From Rhodoferax sp. (GTDB lineage Bacteria; Pseudomonadota; Gammaproteobacteria; Burkholderiales; Burkholderiaceae_C), in NCBI GenBank assembly GCA_031291305.1, contig JARLJH010000027.1:62001-126000 (forward strand): 64,000 nt of DNA, in the 5' to 3' direction. The notes beneath the pieces were generated by a model. It saw nothing but the letters and a program-made list of their open reading frames with translations, did no database searches and had not been told where the DNA came from. A program made the position numbers and the translations under genes. How positions within the stretch are numbered: the first letter of the stretch is position 1; every line of letters begins with the position of its first letter. Of the stretch, positions 52,285 to 61,445 are shown in pieces.

Positions 52285-52614
52285 TCAGCGTTGCAGTTCG
52301 GATAGCTTGCCGCTGCGATCTTTCCACTCTTCGGCTTCCGGTAGTGGGGATTTGCGCTTGGAGATGGTTTTCCAGCTGGGCAGCAGCGCCAGTTCGGCAT
52401 TGATCTTGGTCATGTGGCGCTGGTTCTTGGGCACATCTTCTTCAGCGTAGATGGCGTTCACCGGGCATTCGGGGATGCAGACAGCGCAGTCGATGCACTC
52501 ATCGGGGTCGATGGTCAAAAAGTTGGGGCCTTCGCGGAAACAGTCCACGGGGCAAACGTCAACGCAATCGGTGTACTTGCATTTGATACAGGGTTCGGTG
52601 ACGACATGGGTCAT
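52285..52614 (-). CDS. fdxA: 7Fe ferredoxin FdxA
   Basis: Low-potential ferredoxin with one 3Fe-4S and one 4Fe-4S cluster. In 109 residues, the N-terminal [17 protein letters not shown] has the spacing of the Azotobacter FdI type (C9, then C17 and C21), and [15 protein letters not shown] is the second set. A C-terminal extension of about 45 residues is characteristic. It is co-directional with the FNR gene and probably forms an electron-transfer pair. The conditions of expression are unknown. Confidence 0.95.
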   Translation of the reverse strand: MTHVVTEPCIKCKYTDCVDVCPVDCFREGPNFLTIDPDECIDCAVCIPECPVNAIYAEEDVPKNQRHMTKINAELALLPSWKTISKRKSPLPEAEEWKDRSGKLSELQR

Positions 52615-52723
52615 GGTGAGCGATCTACGGTTGGATTGAAAAAAGATGCAATTTTAAATGCTTGCTGGGAGCAACTGGGGAGCATAAAGCAACTGCGATC
52701 AGTTCTCATTGACGTGTGTCAAT

Positions 52724-53242
52724 TCACCGCTCAGCGTTGGTGCCGTTGGTTGCAAAGACCTTGCCCAGGGTTCTCATCTGCTGACCCATGTCCGCACCCA
52801 CCAGGTCCTGAATGCTCTGGGTATCACTCTGACTGGTAACCCCTGCGGCTGTCAGGCGGGCACGCATCTCGGTGACGTTCACACCTGCCACGTCGGCAAC
52901 CGTGGTCAGCGGCGCTCTGGCTAGCGCTTGCACGGGGGCGACAAAGGGTGGTTTGCCGCCGACTTCACCACCCAGCGGGATGAAGCTTAAGCCCAGAACT
53001 GCTGCGCTGGCCACCAGCACCCAGCGTCCGGTGGTGTTGGCCAGGTGCCGTTTGAACGCGTTCAAATTTAGCAAAACGTGCAGCACAACGCCGACCGCCA
53101 GGGCCCAACCCAGCCATTCGTGGGCGCTCTTGTTGAGTCCGGTATCGAGGTGAAAAAACATCAGGCTGCCAGTGATGGCCATGAGTGAAAAGATGCCAAT
53201 GACCAGCGGTGTGATCCAGGGGCGTTGGGTGTTGAGATTCAT
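52724..53242 (-). CDS. Small membrane protein, DUF4405-like (possible heme-binding)
   Basis: 172 residues from ATG 53242, after AAGGA. Three hydrophobic helices (about 9-27, 42-62, 74-90) are followed by a soluble domain. His in SAHEWLGW and in VVLHVLLN face each other in adjacent helices, a spacing seen in DUF4405 and cytochrome b561-like proteins, so heme coordination is possible. The second half contains a helix-hairpin-like stretch (VTEMRARLTAAGVTSQSD). It is upstream of fdxA on the same strand and may take part in electron transfer. Function is otherwise unknown. Confidence 0.75.
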   Translation of the reverse strand: MNLNTQRPWITPLVIGIFSLMAITGSLMFFHLDTGLNKSAHEWLGWALAVGVVLHVLLNLNAFKRHLANTTGRWVLVASAAVLGLSFIPLGGEVGGKPPFVAPVQALARAPLTTVADVAGVNVTEMRARLTAAGVTSQSDTQSIQDLVGADMGQQMRTLGKVFATNGTNAER

Positions 53243-53471
53243 GATTTTTCCTTGGTTATAGAGGTCAGGGTTAACCCTTGGTTTGTATTGTGAGGAGCGT
53301 CCTTTAAGTTCTATCAAGCTCATGTCAATTTGAGGTAAAGCCAGGCAAAAAGGATCATTTTCATCGACAGATTTTGGTGCGCATGTCTGGCCTGGACTGC
53401 TTTGGATAGTGCACAATTTGAACGGTCAAGACACCGATACCTTTTCTACCGCCAGTCAACAAGGACCCGCC

Positions 53472-54842
53472 ATGAGCAAGCAAACCAAGTTTTTACTCAA
53501 CGAAGATCAGATGCCCAAAGCTTGGTACAACTTGCAGGCCGACTTTCCCAAGCCGCTGCCGGTGGTGCTGCATCCGGGCACCATGCAGCCAGTCGGTCCT
53601 GATGATTTGGCACCGTTGTTTCCCATGGCGCTGATCATGCAGGAGGTCAGCACCGAGCGCGAGATCGATATCCCCGAGCCGGTGCGCGACTTGTATCGCC
53701 TGTGGCGTCCAGCACCGCTGTATCGCGCTCATGGTTTGGAGAAGGCGCTGGGTACTTGTGCCAAGATTTATTACAAGTACGAAGGTGTTAGCCCGGCGGG
53801 TAGCCACAAGCCCAATACTGCTGTGGCCCAGGCGTTCTTCAACAAAGAGGCCGGTGTCAAGCGTCTGACCACCGAAACCGGCGCCGGGCAGTGGGGCACC
53901 TCGCTGGCGTTTGCGGGCGCTCACTTTGGGCTGGAGGTGGAAGTCTTTCAGGTGCGCGTGTCCTATGACCAGAAACCCTATCGTCGCGCCGTGATGGAAA
54001 CCTATGGCGCGCGATGTGTCGCGTCACCGTCCATGGAAACCGAATATGGCCGCTCGGTGCTGGCCAAACGACCAGATCATCCGGGTAGTCTGGGCATTGC
54101 GATTTCCGAAGCGGTGGAATTGGCTGTTCAGCGCGATGACACCAAATATGCCCTTGGATCGGTTCTCAACCATGTGCTGCTGCACCAGAGCATCATTGGC
54201 CTGGAAGCCATGAAACAGATGGAGATGGCCGACACCTGGCCCGATGTGGTGGTGGGGTGCACGGGCGGCGGTTCCAACTTTGCCGGTATTGCCTTCCCAT
54301 TCATGGGACACGGCTTGCGCGGCGGGCAGAAGTCGCGCTTTGTGGCGGTGGAACCGGCCGCCTGTCCGTCACTCACGCGTGGAAAATATGCCTATGACTT
54401 TGGCGACACCGCCAAAATGACGCCGCTGACCAAAATGCACACGCTGGGCAGCCAGTTCACGCCGCCAGGCTTTCATGCTGGTGGCTTGCGCTACCACGGC
54501 ATGGCCCCCATGGTGTCGCACGCCATGCACTTGGGTTTGATGGAAGCCGTGGCCTACAACCAAGTCGAATGCTTTGCCGCTGGCGTGATGTTTGCGCGTG
54601 CTGAAGGCATCGTGCCCGCGCCGGAGGCCAACCATGCGGTCAAAGGAGCAATTGAAGAGGCGCTGCGCTGCAAGCGTGAAGGCAAGGCCGAGACGATTTT
54701 GTTCAATCTCTCAGGCCATGGCCACTTTGACATGGCTTCGTACCAAAAGTACTTTGCCAGTGAGTTGACCGACGAAAAATACGACGAAAGCGAGTTGGCC
54801 ATGGCCCTGGCGGGCCTGCCCAGCGTGCCTGACTCGGTTTAA
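53472..54842 (+). CDS. TrpB2-type tryptophan synthase beta-like enzyme
   Basis: PLP enzyme of the TrpB2 class. From ATG 53472 (AAGGACC ribosome site) it has 456 residues, longer than TrpB1. Motifs are the PLP Lys in SPAGSHKPNTA, the Glu-containing TTETGAGQWGTSLA and the phosphate-binding GCTGGGSNF. No trpA is adjacent. TrpB2 proteins act poorly with TrpA; proposed roles are indole salvage or serine/threonine deamination. It converges with serB (stops overlap by 4 bp), which makes serine, one of its substrates. Confidence 0.9.
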   Translation: MSKQTKFLLNEDQMPKAWYNLQADFPKPLPVVLHPGTMQPVGPDDLAPLFPMALIMQEVSTEREIDIPEPVRDLYRLWRPAPLYRAHGLEKALGTCAKIYYKYEGVSPAGSHKPNTAVAQAFFNKEAGVKRLTTETGAGQWGTSLAFAGAHFGLEVEVFQVRVSYDQKPYRRAVMETYGARCVASPSMETEYGRSVLAKRPDHPGSLGIAISEAVELAVQRDDTKYALGSVLNHVLLHQSIIGLEAMKQMEMADTWPDVVVGCTGGGSNFAGIAFPFMGHGLRGGQKSRFVAVEPAACPSLTRGKYAYDFGDTAKMTPLTKMHTLGSQFTPPGFHAGGLRYHGMAPMVSHAMHLGLMEAVAYNQVECFAAGVMFARAEGIVPAPEANHAVKGAIEEALRCKREGKAETILFNLSGHGHFDMASYQKYFASELTDEKYDESELAMALAGLPSVPDSV

Positions 54843-55552
54843 GCCTTCACCAGGCTCAGCAGTCGATCTAGGCCACCGGACTCAATCGACACGTTGGCCA
54901 ATTTGCGCACAGCGGGTTTGGCGTGGTAGGCCACCGACAGACCAACGACACCCATCATCGGCAGGTCATTGGCGCCATCACCCACCGCAATAGCCTGACA
55001 CGGCTCGATGCCCAGCAGGGCACAGGTTTGCAGCAGCATGGTTCGCTTTTCGTTACCGTCACAGATATCGCCCCAGGGTTGATTGACCATGCGACCGGTC
55101 AGCGTGTCGTCGGCGACTTCGAGGACGTTGGCACGGGTGTAGTCAATGCCCAGGCGTTCACGCAGGCGCTCGGTAAAGAAGGTGAAGCCTCCTGAGACCA
55201 GTAGCACTTTCAGTCCGGCCTGCTTACAGGCGGCTACCAGTTCGGCGGCACCGGGGTTGAGTTGCAGGCGCTCGGTGTAAATCTGATCGATTTGTGCCAT
55301 CGTGACACCTTTAAGCAAGGCCACACGTTGGCGCAGACTTTCTTTGTAGTCGGCAATGTCGCCGCGCATGGCGGCCTCGGTGATGGCTGCCACCTCTGCT
55401 TTGCGGCCTACCGCGTCGGCGATCTCGTCCACACACTCGATGTTGATCAGGGTGGAGTCCATGTCGAAGGCGATAAGCTTGAAATCGGTCAGGCGCAGCG
55501 GTGGGGTGATGCCTGCAATGCGCAGGCCGGGGGTAAATTCGTCAGGGGGCAT
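54839..55552 (-). CDS. serB: Phosphoserine phosphatase
   Basis: Last step of serine synthesis from 3-phosphoserine. The 237 residues have the HAD catalytic motif FDMDSTLINIECVDEIA (both Asp), the SGGFTFF motif II, Lys in the third motif region and GDGANDLPM. The upstream ACT domain of E. coli SerB is absent, giving the short form seen in many betaproteobacteria. Its stop overlaps the convergent TrpB2 stop by four bases. Confidence 0.93.
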   Translation of the reverse strand: MPPDEFTPGLRIAGITPPLRLTDFKLIAFDMDSTLINIECVDEIADAVGRKAEVAAITEAAMRGDIADYKESLRQRVALLKGVTMAQIDQIYTERLQLNPGAAELVAACKQAGLKVLLVSGGFTFFTERLRERLGIDYTRANVLEVADDTLTGRMVNQPWGDICDGNEKRTMLLQTCALLGIEPCQAIAVGDGANDLPMMGVVGLSVAYHAKPAVRKLANVSIESGGLDRLLSLVKA

Positions 55553-55556
55553 GGGT

Positions 55557-55622
55557 AATAGCTATGTATTAGAGAGCCACTAGTCCTTTATTTATAAGGG
55601 CTAGAGAGCGATTTCTTATATG
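55557..55622. repeat. Dispersed palindromic repeat copy upstream of serB
   Basis: The segment reads AATAGCTATG, then CCACTAGTCCTTTAT / ATAAGGGCTAGAG and AGCGATTTCTTATAT. The inverted core CTAGTCCTTTAT / ATAAGGGCTAG is clear. It fills the gap between the serB start and the CbiM-like gene. Confidence 0.7.
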
Positions 55623-55635
55623 GATTTGTCAGTGT

Positions 55636-56253
55636 TCAAGGTTTCGTCAGATACAGCCGGTCAGACCAGGTAGCCAGCCATTCGGGTTTGAAGGCGACCA
55701 TGATGGCGGTGAATAATCCGGTCAGAAAGGCATCGCCCCAGGCGGCCAGCCAGTGCGCGACCAAGCTCAGGCTGTTGTCGATGCCAGGCATGCTGTGACC
55801 GCTGAACTGCGCCAGCACACCGGCGACAAACCCGCAGACGGCAGTTCCCAGGAACGCCCGCCCAAGAATATAGACAAACAGATGAGGCCCAATCCAGCGG
55901 CGCACGGCCAGGCCCATGCCCAGTGCCAGCGTGGCAGGCACCACGCCCAGCCATACCGTCAGGTCCAAGGCGGTTTCCCACGGCATGGGCGAGATCAAAG
56001 CGGCAATCACACCCACCACGCACAGCACCGGCACAGCCAGCGGCCAGCCCAGCATCAGGACCAGCAGACACGCGCCGGAGCCCTGCAACTGCAGCGGCAT
56101 CTTGTGCAGGCTTGGCATCGCCCACAGCCACGGAATCAGGGTCAGCGCGGCCAGAATGGGCGTCAGTCGGGTGGCACCGGCCATCAAACGCCAGGGGCGC
56201 ATCAACACTGCGATGGTTAAGGCCAACGTCAGCATGGTGAAGTTGGTGATCAT
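55636..56253 (-). CDS. CbiM-like membrane permease (COG3235 type)
   Basis: 205 residues with about six hydrophobic helices (roughly 5-22, 30-48, 62-84, 95-112, 130-150, 165-185). It resembles the predicted CbiM-related permease family associated with energy-coupling-factor transport. In a CbiM-type protein one expects an N-terminal metal-binding His, not seen here (MITNF), so a metal role is unproven. It sits downstream of the DUF1854 gene in the same direction with a 40-bp gap. It may belong to the cyanophycin-associated set or simply neighbour it. Confidence 0.65.
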   Translation of the reverse strand: MITNFTMLTLALTIAVLMRPWRLMAGATRLTPILAALTLIPWLWAMPSLHKMPLQLQGSGACLLVLMLGWPLAVPVLCVVGVIAALISPMPWETALDLTVWLGVVPATLALGMGLAVRRWIGPHLFVYILGRAFLGTAVCGFVAGVLAQFSGHSMPGIDNSLSLVAHWLAAWGDAFLTGLFTAIMVAFKPEWLATWSDRLYLTKP

Positions 56254-56293
56254 GACGAGCGGTGGGGCAGGGGGCTTTGAGGATGGTCCAGGG

Positions 56294-56782
56294 TTACAGA
56301 AACCGGTCCAGAATTTTGCGGCTTTCCCGACTCAGGGTGGCCGCATCGCGGATCAGGAACTGAATGCCGTGCGAGTCCGTGACCAGCAAAATGGTCGCAC
56401 CAACGCGGCGGATGTCTTCATCCCCGCGCAGCACAAAGCTGGTGTTGCCCCGGTCGGTCTTGACGCTCCAGGTGCAGGGCGTGGAAAAGCTGGTGACACT
56501 GTCGATGCTCAAGATGGTCGGCATGAACTCCCGGCTCTGCAGCTCTTCACGAATCAGGCTTTGCGTCGGTTCCGGCAAAGCGGCCAGCTGGTCTACCCAG
56601 GCGACCTCATGGCCATCGGTGTGTACCAGGGAAATGCCGACATCGGGCGACTGGATCGGAAAGGCGCGGATCGGTACCACGCCCTCGACCACCTCGCCCT
56701 GCTGCGTGGTAAGAACGAGGCGGCCAAACGGGTTACGGGTCAGTTGAAAGGTGGCAGCAGTCATGGTAGTGCGGGTGTTCAT
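56294..56782 (-). CDS. DUF1854 family protein, cyanophycin-associated
   Basis: 162 residues, soluble, with mixed beta strands and polar loops. The conserved-looking segments are PFGRLVLTTQQGEVVEGVVPIRAFPI, VAWVDQLAALPE and LQSREFMPTI. Start ATG overlaps the end of the ABC transporter gene by four bases, so the two are translationally coupled. NCBI names this family as cyanophycin metabolism-associated, from memory. Its biochemical role is not known to me; the tight coupling suggests that it works with the transporter. Confidence 0.85.
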   Translation of the reverse strand: MNTRTTMTAATFQLTRNPFGRLVLTTQQGEVVEGVVPIRAFPIQSPDVGISLVHTDGHEVAWVDQLAALPEPTQSLIREELQSREFMPTILSIDSVTSFSTPCTWSVKTDRGNTSFVLRGDEDIRRVGATILLVTDSHGIQFLIRDAATLSRESRKILDRFL

Positions 56783-59061
56783 TCGTCGTCCCTGCGGCGG
56801 TCTTTGGCATCGTCCATGTCCACATCCATATTGCGTGCCTGCGCCTGATACAGGTTGTAGTAAGCGCCTTCGGCGGCCATCAGCGCATCGTGCGTGCCGA
56901 CTTCGACGATCTGGCCACGGTCCATCACCACCAACCGGTTGGCTCGGTGCAGGGTGGAGAGCCGGTGGGCAATGGCAATGGTGGTGCGGCCCTTGACCAG
57001 ATTTTCCAGCGCGTTCTGGATTTCCTTTTCGGTCTCGGAATCGACCGACGAGGTGGCTTCGTCCAGGATCAGGATGCGCGGGTCAATCAGCAGCGCCCGC
57101 GCGATCGAGATGCGCTGGCGCTCCCCGCCGGACAAACCCTGTCCACGTTCGCCGACCATTGAGTCATAGCCTTGCGCCAGACGCAGGATGAATTCGTGCG
57201 CGTGGGCAGCGCGTGCGGCGGCAATGATCTCGGCCTGCGTGGCGTGCGGCTTGCCGTAGGCAATGTTCTCGGCGATGGTGCCAAAAAACAGAAACGGCTC
57301 TTGCAACACCAGCCCGATGTGGCGGCGGTAATCGGCTACCGGAAAGGCGCGCACATCCACGCCGTCGACCTTGATCGAGCCTTCGGATACATCGTAGAAG
57401 CGGCAGATCAGGTTGACCAGCGTGCTCTTGCCCGAGCCGCTGTGACCGACCAGGCCAATCATTTCGCCGGGGTTGATCGTCAGGCTGATGCCCTTGTTGA
57501 CCTCGCGGTTGCCATAACGGAAGCTCACATCGGTTAGCTCGATGCGACCCTCGATGCGCTCCAGTTTGACCGGTTGCGTGGGTTCGGGCACGCTGGAGAC
57601 ATGATCCAGAATGTCAAAAATGCGTTTGGCGGCCGAGGCCGATTTTTCAGTCACCGAGACGATGCGGCTCATCGAGTCCAGCCGACCATAGAAACGGCTG
57701 ATGTAGGAAATGAAGGCCATCAGCACACCAACGGTGATCTCAGACTTGGACACCAGCCAGATGCCAAACCCCCAGACCACCAGCAGACCGAGTTCGGTCA
57801 TCAGCGAAATGCTGGGCGCAAACACCGACCAGATTTTGTTGATGCGGTCGTTCACCGCCAGGTTTTGTTTGTTGGCTTCGCGAAAGCGCGCTGATTCGCG
57901 GTCTTCCTGGGCAAACGCCTTGACCACCCGCACACCGGGGATGGTGTCGGCGAGCACACTGGTCACGGCTGACCAGACCCGGTCAATCTTCTCGAAACCG
58001 GTTTGCAGCCGAAAGCGCACCGAACGGATCATCCACACAATGAATGGCAGCGGCACCAGCGTAACCAATGCCAGCCAGGGGTTGATCGAGATCAGGATCA
58101 CCGCCGTCATGATCAGCATCAGGATGTCAGAGGCAAAGTCCAGCAGGTGCAGCGACAAAAACACACAAATGCGGTCACTCTCGCTGCCAATGCGCGACAT
58201 CAGGTCGCCAGTGCGCTTGCCGCCAAAGTACTCCAGCGACATGCGCAACAGGTGCTCGTAGGTGGTAGTGCGCAAATCCGCCCCAATGCGCTCGGACACC
58301 AGCGCCAGAATGTAGGTCTTGGCCCAGGACAGCCCCCAGGCCAGCACTGCAGCCCCAAACAGCCCGCCTAGATAAGTGGCCACCAGCATTGGTTCGATGT
58401 GTTTGCCGTTCTGGAACGGGATCAGCACCTCGTCCATCAAGGGCATGGCCAAGTACGGCGGAACCAAGCTGGCGGCGGTTCCCAGCAGTGTCAACCCGAG
58501 ACCTGCAAACAGTTGTTTGCTATAAGGTTTCGCAAAGCGCCAGAGCCTGAACAGCGTCCAGGTCGAGGGTGGGGTATGGATGACCTTGGTGCAGATCGGG
58601 CATTCGTCCTGGTCGGGCTCCAGCGGTGCTTTGCAGCTTGGGCAGCGTCGGCCCTCGGGCAACACCGGCGCTTCACCTGTGACGTGGCTGGTTTGATGGA
58701 TGTTGAATTGATCCACCAAACGAATCGCGTGCAGGTTGTGCGCCAGCGTAAAGCTCCAATGGGCCAAACGTCCTGTGTCGTCCAGTAGGTCCAAGTGACC
58801 CACTCCTGCATGATCATGCAGATGCATGGCCAGGCCAGGTTGGTAATGCCAGGACTGCCAGGTGGCATCTGGCGCACGACTCAACACGCGGTGCTCGGTG
58901 ACCAGAACCACACCTCTAACGAAGTGAAGTTGGCTGTCAAGATCAAACACCAGAGCGGCCAGTATGCTCTCGTTTTCATAGATTTGTGCAGCCACATCCG
59001 GGTGCCATTGGGCAGGAATGTCTTGTAGCAACGGATCGGAAGCAGTAGCGTCTTGAGTCAT
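56779..59061 (-). CDS. ABC transporter with N-terminal zinc ribbon, cyanophycin-associated
   Basis: 760 residues in a single half-transporter chain. Residues 1-165 form an extra cytoplasmic domain ending in a zinc ribbon (C140, C143, C154, C157). The six-helix transmembrane domain spans about 180-470. The ATPase domain has Walker A GHSGSGKST (539-547), the signature LSGGERQ (643-649) and Walker B ILILDEA (663-669). The type resembles lipid and peptide exporters. It stands divergent from cphA-prime across about 197 bp. Substrate is unknown: peptides, cyanophycin fragments or a signal are possibilities. Confidence 0.92.
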   Translation of the reverse strand: MTQDATASDPLLQDIPAQWHPDVAAQIYENESILAALVFDLDSQLHFVRGVVLVTEHRVLSRAPDATWQSWHYQPGLAMHLHDHAGVGHLDLLDDTGRLAHWSFTLAHNLHAIRLVDQFNIHQTSHVTGEAPVLPEGRRCPSCKAPLEPDQDECPICTKVIHTPPSTWTLFRLWRFAKPYSKQLFAGLGLTLLGTAASLVPPYLAMPLMDEVLIPFQNGKHIEPMLVATYLGGLFGAAVLAWGLSWAKTYILALVSERIGADLRTTTYEHLLRMSLEYFGGKRTGDLMSRIGSESDRICVFLSLHLLDFASDILMLIMTAVILISINPWLALVTLVPLPFIVWMIRSVRFRLQTGFEKIDRVWSAVTSVLADTIPGVRVVKAFAQEDRESARFREANKQNLAVNDRINKIWSVFAPSISLMTELGLLVVWGFGIWLVSKSEITVGVLMAFISYISRFYGRLDSMSRIVSVTEKSASAAKRIFDILDHVSSVPEPTQPVKLERIEGRIELTDVSFRYGNREVNKGISLTINPGEMIGLVGHSGSGKSTLVNLICRFYDVSEGSIKVDGVDVRAFPVADYRRHIGLVLQEPFLFFGTIAENIAYGKPHATQAEIIAAARAAHAHEFILRLAQGYDSMVGERGQGLSGGERQRISIARALLIDPRILILDEATSSVDSETEKEIQNALENLVKGRTTIAIAHRLSTLHRANRLVVMDRGQIVEVGTHDALMAAEGAYYNLYQAQARNMDVDMDDAKDRRRDDE

Positions 59062-59258
59062 ACAGGCCAGAATTTTCGGCAGGTGGGTGGCCGCAAGCCG
59101 AATTCGAGTCGGTGGCGAACGGCAAGGGGCTTGAGGAGTTTACGGGTGAACCCAGGGCTAACAAATATTTATGTCATTTCCATGAGGAGAATGGCTTCTT
59201 GGGAGTAAATCAACTGAAAATTCATGGCTGGTGCTTAATGGACAACCTTTAAAAATTC
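59062..59258. promoter_or_regulatory. Divergent promoter region of the cyanophycin locus
   Basis: It separates the ABC transporter (minus strand) and the synthetase genes (plus strand). AT-rich patches near AACAAATATTTATG and the final 40 bases suit promoters. I see no palindrome strong enough to call. A ribosome site before the cphA-prime start is not obvious. Confidence 0.45.
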
Positions 59259-61445
59259 ATGACGATGAAGACCATTCAATTGCTGCGTGTGACCCATTTG
59301 CGCGGCCCCAATATCTGGACCTACCGTCCGGTCATCGAGGCGTGGGTTGATATTGGTGACTTGGAAGACTATCCCTCCAACACCCTGCCCGGATTTTATG
59401 AGCGTTTGACCGCCATGCTGCCTGGTTTGGCGGTGCATCGCTGCGGTATTGGTGAACCCGGTGGTTTCCTGGAGCGACTGCGCGACGGAACCTGGGCGGC
59501 TCACATCCTGGAGCATGTGGTGCTAGAGCTGCAAAATTTGGCCGGCATGCGCACCGGTTTTGGAAAAACCCGACAAACCCCGGTGCGCGGCATCTACAAG
59601 ATGACCTTTCGCACCCGGCAAGAAGAGGTGGGCCGAGCGGCGCTGGCCGTGGGCTGCGATGTGGTTCATGCGGCCATTCACAACACAGCATTTGATCTGG
59701 CGGCGGCAGTATCCCGGCTGCGTGATCTGGTTGACAAGCATTGCATGGGGCCCAGTACGGCGCACATTGTGGAGGCTGCCACTGAGCGCGGTATTCCCCA
59801 TATTCGCCTGACCGATGGCAACCTGATACAACTTGGGCACGGCTCCAGCCAACGCCGGATATGGACCGCCGAGACGGACCAGACCTCGGCCATCGCCGAG
59901 GAAATTGCCAGCGATAAAGACCTTACCAAGTCATTGCTGCAGTCGTGTGGTGTGCGGGTGCCGCAAGGTCAGGTCGTCAATACTGCCCAGGAGGCGTGGG
60001 AGGCCGCGCAGGACATTGGTCTGCCGGTGGCAGTCAAACCTTATGACGGTAACCACGGCCGTGGCGTGTCCCTTGACCTGGCAAGACAACAGGACGTCGA
60101 AGCGGCATTCCTGCTGGCTCAACGCAAGGGTGAAGGCAAGGTCATCGTCGAGCAGTTCATTTCAGGCAATGAGCACCGCTTTCTGGTGGTGGGGAATAAG
60201 CTTGTCGCTGCCGCACGGGGCGAGACGGCATGGGTCACCGGAGACGGCCACGCCAACATCATTGAGCTGGTGAATTGTCAGCTCAATACCGATCCGCGTC
60301 GTGGCGCGACAGAAGACGCGCCTTTGAACACCCTGGCGCCCCACGAAGGCGCTGAAATCGTCCTGGAGTTGGAGCGTCAAGGACTCACCGCCTATTCGGT
60401 TCCAGCTGCTGGCGACAAAGTCCTGATTCAGCGCAACGGCAATGTGGCTTTTGATGTGACTGATGATGTCCACCCCAGCGTAGCAGCGGTGGCAGCTCTG
60501 GCCGCGCGAGTTGTCGGGCTGGATATTGCCGGCGTTGACATGGTGTTGGAAGACGCCTCACGCCCGTTGGCTGATCAGCGTGGTGCGGTCATCGAAGTCA
60601 ACGCCAGCCCAGGCCTGTTGGCCCATTTGAAACCAGCCAGCGGCCAACCCCGTCCTATCGGCAAAGCCATCATTGACCATTTGCTTGGAGCGGATCAAGG
60701 TCAAAGCGGGGTGGGTCGCATACCTGTGGTGGGTGTCACGGGCCAAGCCAACACCACGCACCTTGCCCGCCTGATTGCCTGGTTATTGCACAACAAAGGT
60801 CAAAAAGTTGGCCTGGCTTGCCGGGATGGTTTTTACCTGGGCGCGCGCCGGGTTTCTGCGGCGGACAGCACGGGTTGGGATGCTGGGCAGAACCTGCTGA
60901 TGAATCGCGCGCTGAATGTGGCTGTGTTCGAACACAGTACCCGCCAGATCCTGGCTGAGGGCCTGGCTTACGACAAATGCAGTGTTGGTGTGGTCACAGA
61001 TTTTGGTGGCCTGGAATCACTGGCAGAGTTCTATATAGATGACCTGGACAAGCTCTTCAACGTGGTGCGCACCCAGGTTGATGTGATCTTGCCGCACGGC
61101 ACAGCGGTCCTCAATGCCGACGATCCTCAGGTGGTTCAACTGGCACCGCTGTGCGACGGTCAGGTTATTTTTTATGGCCACAACCCTGACTCGCAAGTCA
61201 TGGTGGAGCATCGTACCAACGGTGATCGGGTGGTTTTCCTTGAAGGCGACCTGATTGTCCTGGCCCAGGGCGCGGATGCGGTCGCCCGAATTGCGCTGGA
61301 TTCACTGACGCCCGATGCCAGGGACTTGCAAGACAGTGCGCTGGCCGCCGTTGCCGCTGCATGGGCGCTTGGCATGACCCCGGATTTGATCGGCGCTGGA
61401 CTGCGAACTTTCCGACTGATCCCTAACAAAAAACTTGAATCATGA
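59259..61445 (+). CDS. Cyanophycin synthetase paralogue with degenerate Mur ligase domain
   Basis: A CphA-like protein of 728 residues, shorter than the neighbour by at least 125. It keeps an N-terminal domain (residues 1-160) and an ATP-grasp region (about 215-475) with VKPYDGNHGRGV (259-270) and the HANIIELVN-type segments. The ATP-grasp loop that in CphA reads GH...LTKI is ATEDAPLNTL here. In the Mur-like domain the P-loop is TGQANTTH (494-501) where CphA has TGTNGKTT, so the essential Lys is gone. The C-terminal Mur lobe is missing. This predicts ATP-grasp activity only, similar to cyanobacterial CphA2. Its stop overlaps the cphA start (ATGA). Confidence 0.9.
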   Translation: MTMKTIQLLRVTHLRGPNIWTYRPVIEAWVDIGDLEDYPSNTLPGFYERLTAMLPGLAVHRCGIGEPGGFLERLRDGTWAAHILEHVVLELQNLAGMRTGFGKTRQTPVRGIYKMTFRTRQEEVGRAALAVGCDVVHAAIHNTAFDLAAAVSRLRDLVDKHCMGPSTAHIVEAATERGIPHIRLTDGNLIQLGHGSSQRRIWTAETDQTSAIAEEIASDKDLTKSLLQSCGVRVPQGQVVNTAQEAWEAAQDIGLPVAVKPYDGNHGRGVSLDLARQQDVEAAFLLAQRKGEGKVIVEQFISGNEHRFLVVGNKLVAAARGETAWVTGDGHANIIELVNCQLNTDPRRGATEDAPLNTLAPHEGAEIVLELERQGLTAYSVPAAGDKVLIQRNGNVAFDVTDDVHPSVAAVAALAARVVGLDIAGVDMVLEDASRPLADQRGAVIEVNASPGLLAHLKPASGQPRPIGKAIIDHLLGADQGQSGVGRIPVVGVTGQANTTHLARLIAWLLHNKGQKVGLACRDGFYLGARRVSAADSTGWDAGQNLLMNRALNVAVFEHSTRQILAEGLAYDKCSVGVVTDFGGLESLAEFYIDDLDKLFNVVRTQVDVILPHGTAVLNADDPQVVQLAPLCDGQVIFYGHNPDSQVMVEHRTNGDRVVFLEGDLIVLAQGADAVARIALDSLTPDARDLQDSALAAVAAAWALGMTPDLIGAGLRTFRLIPNKKLES

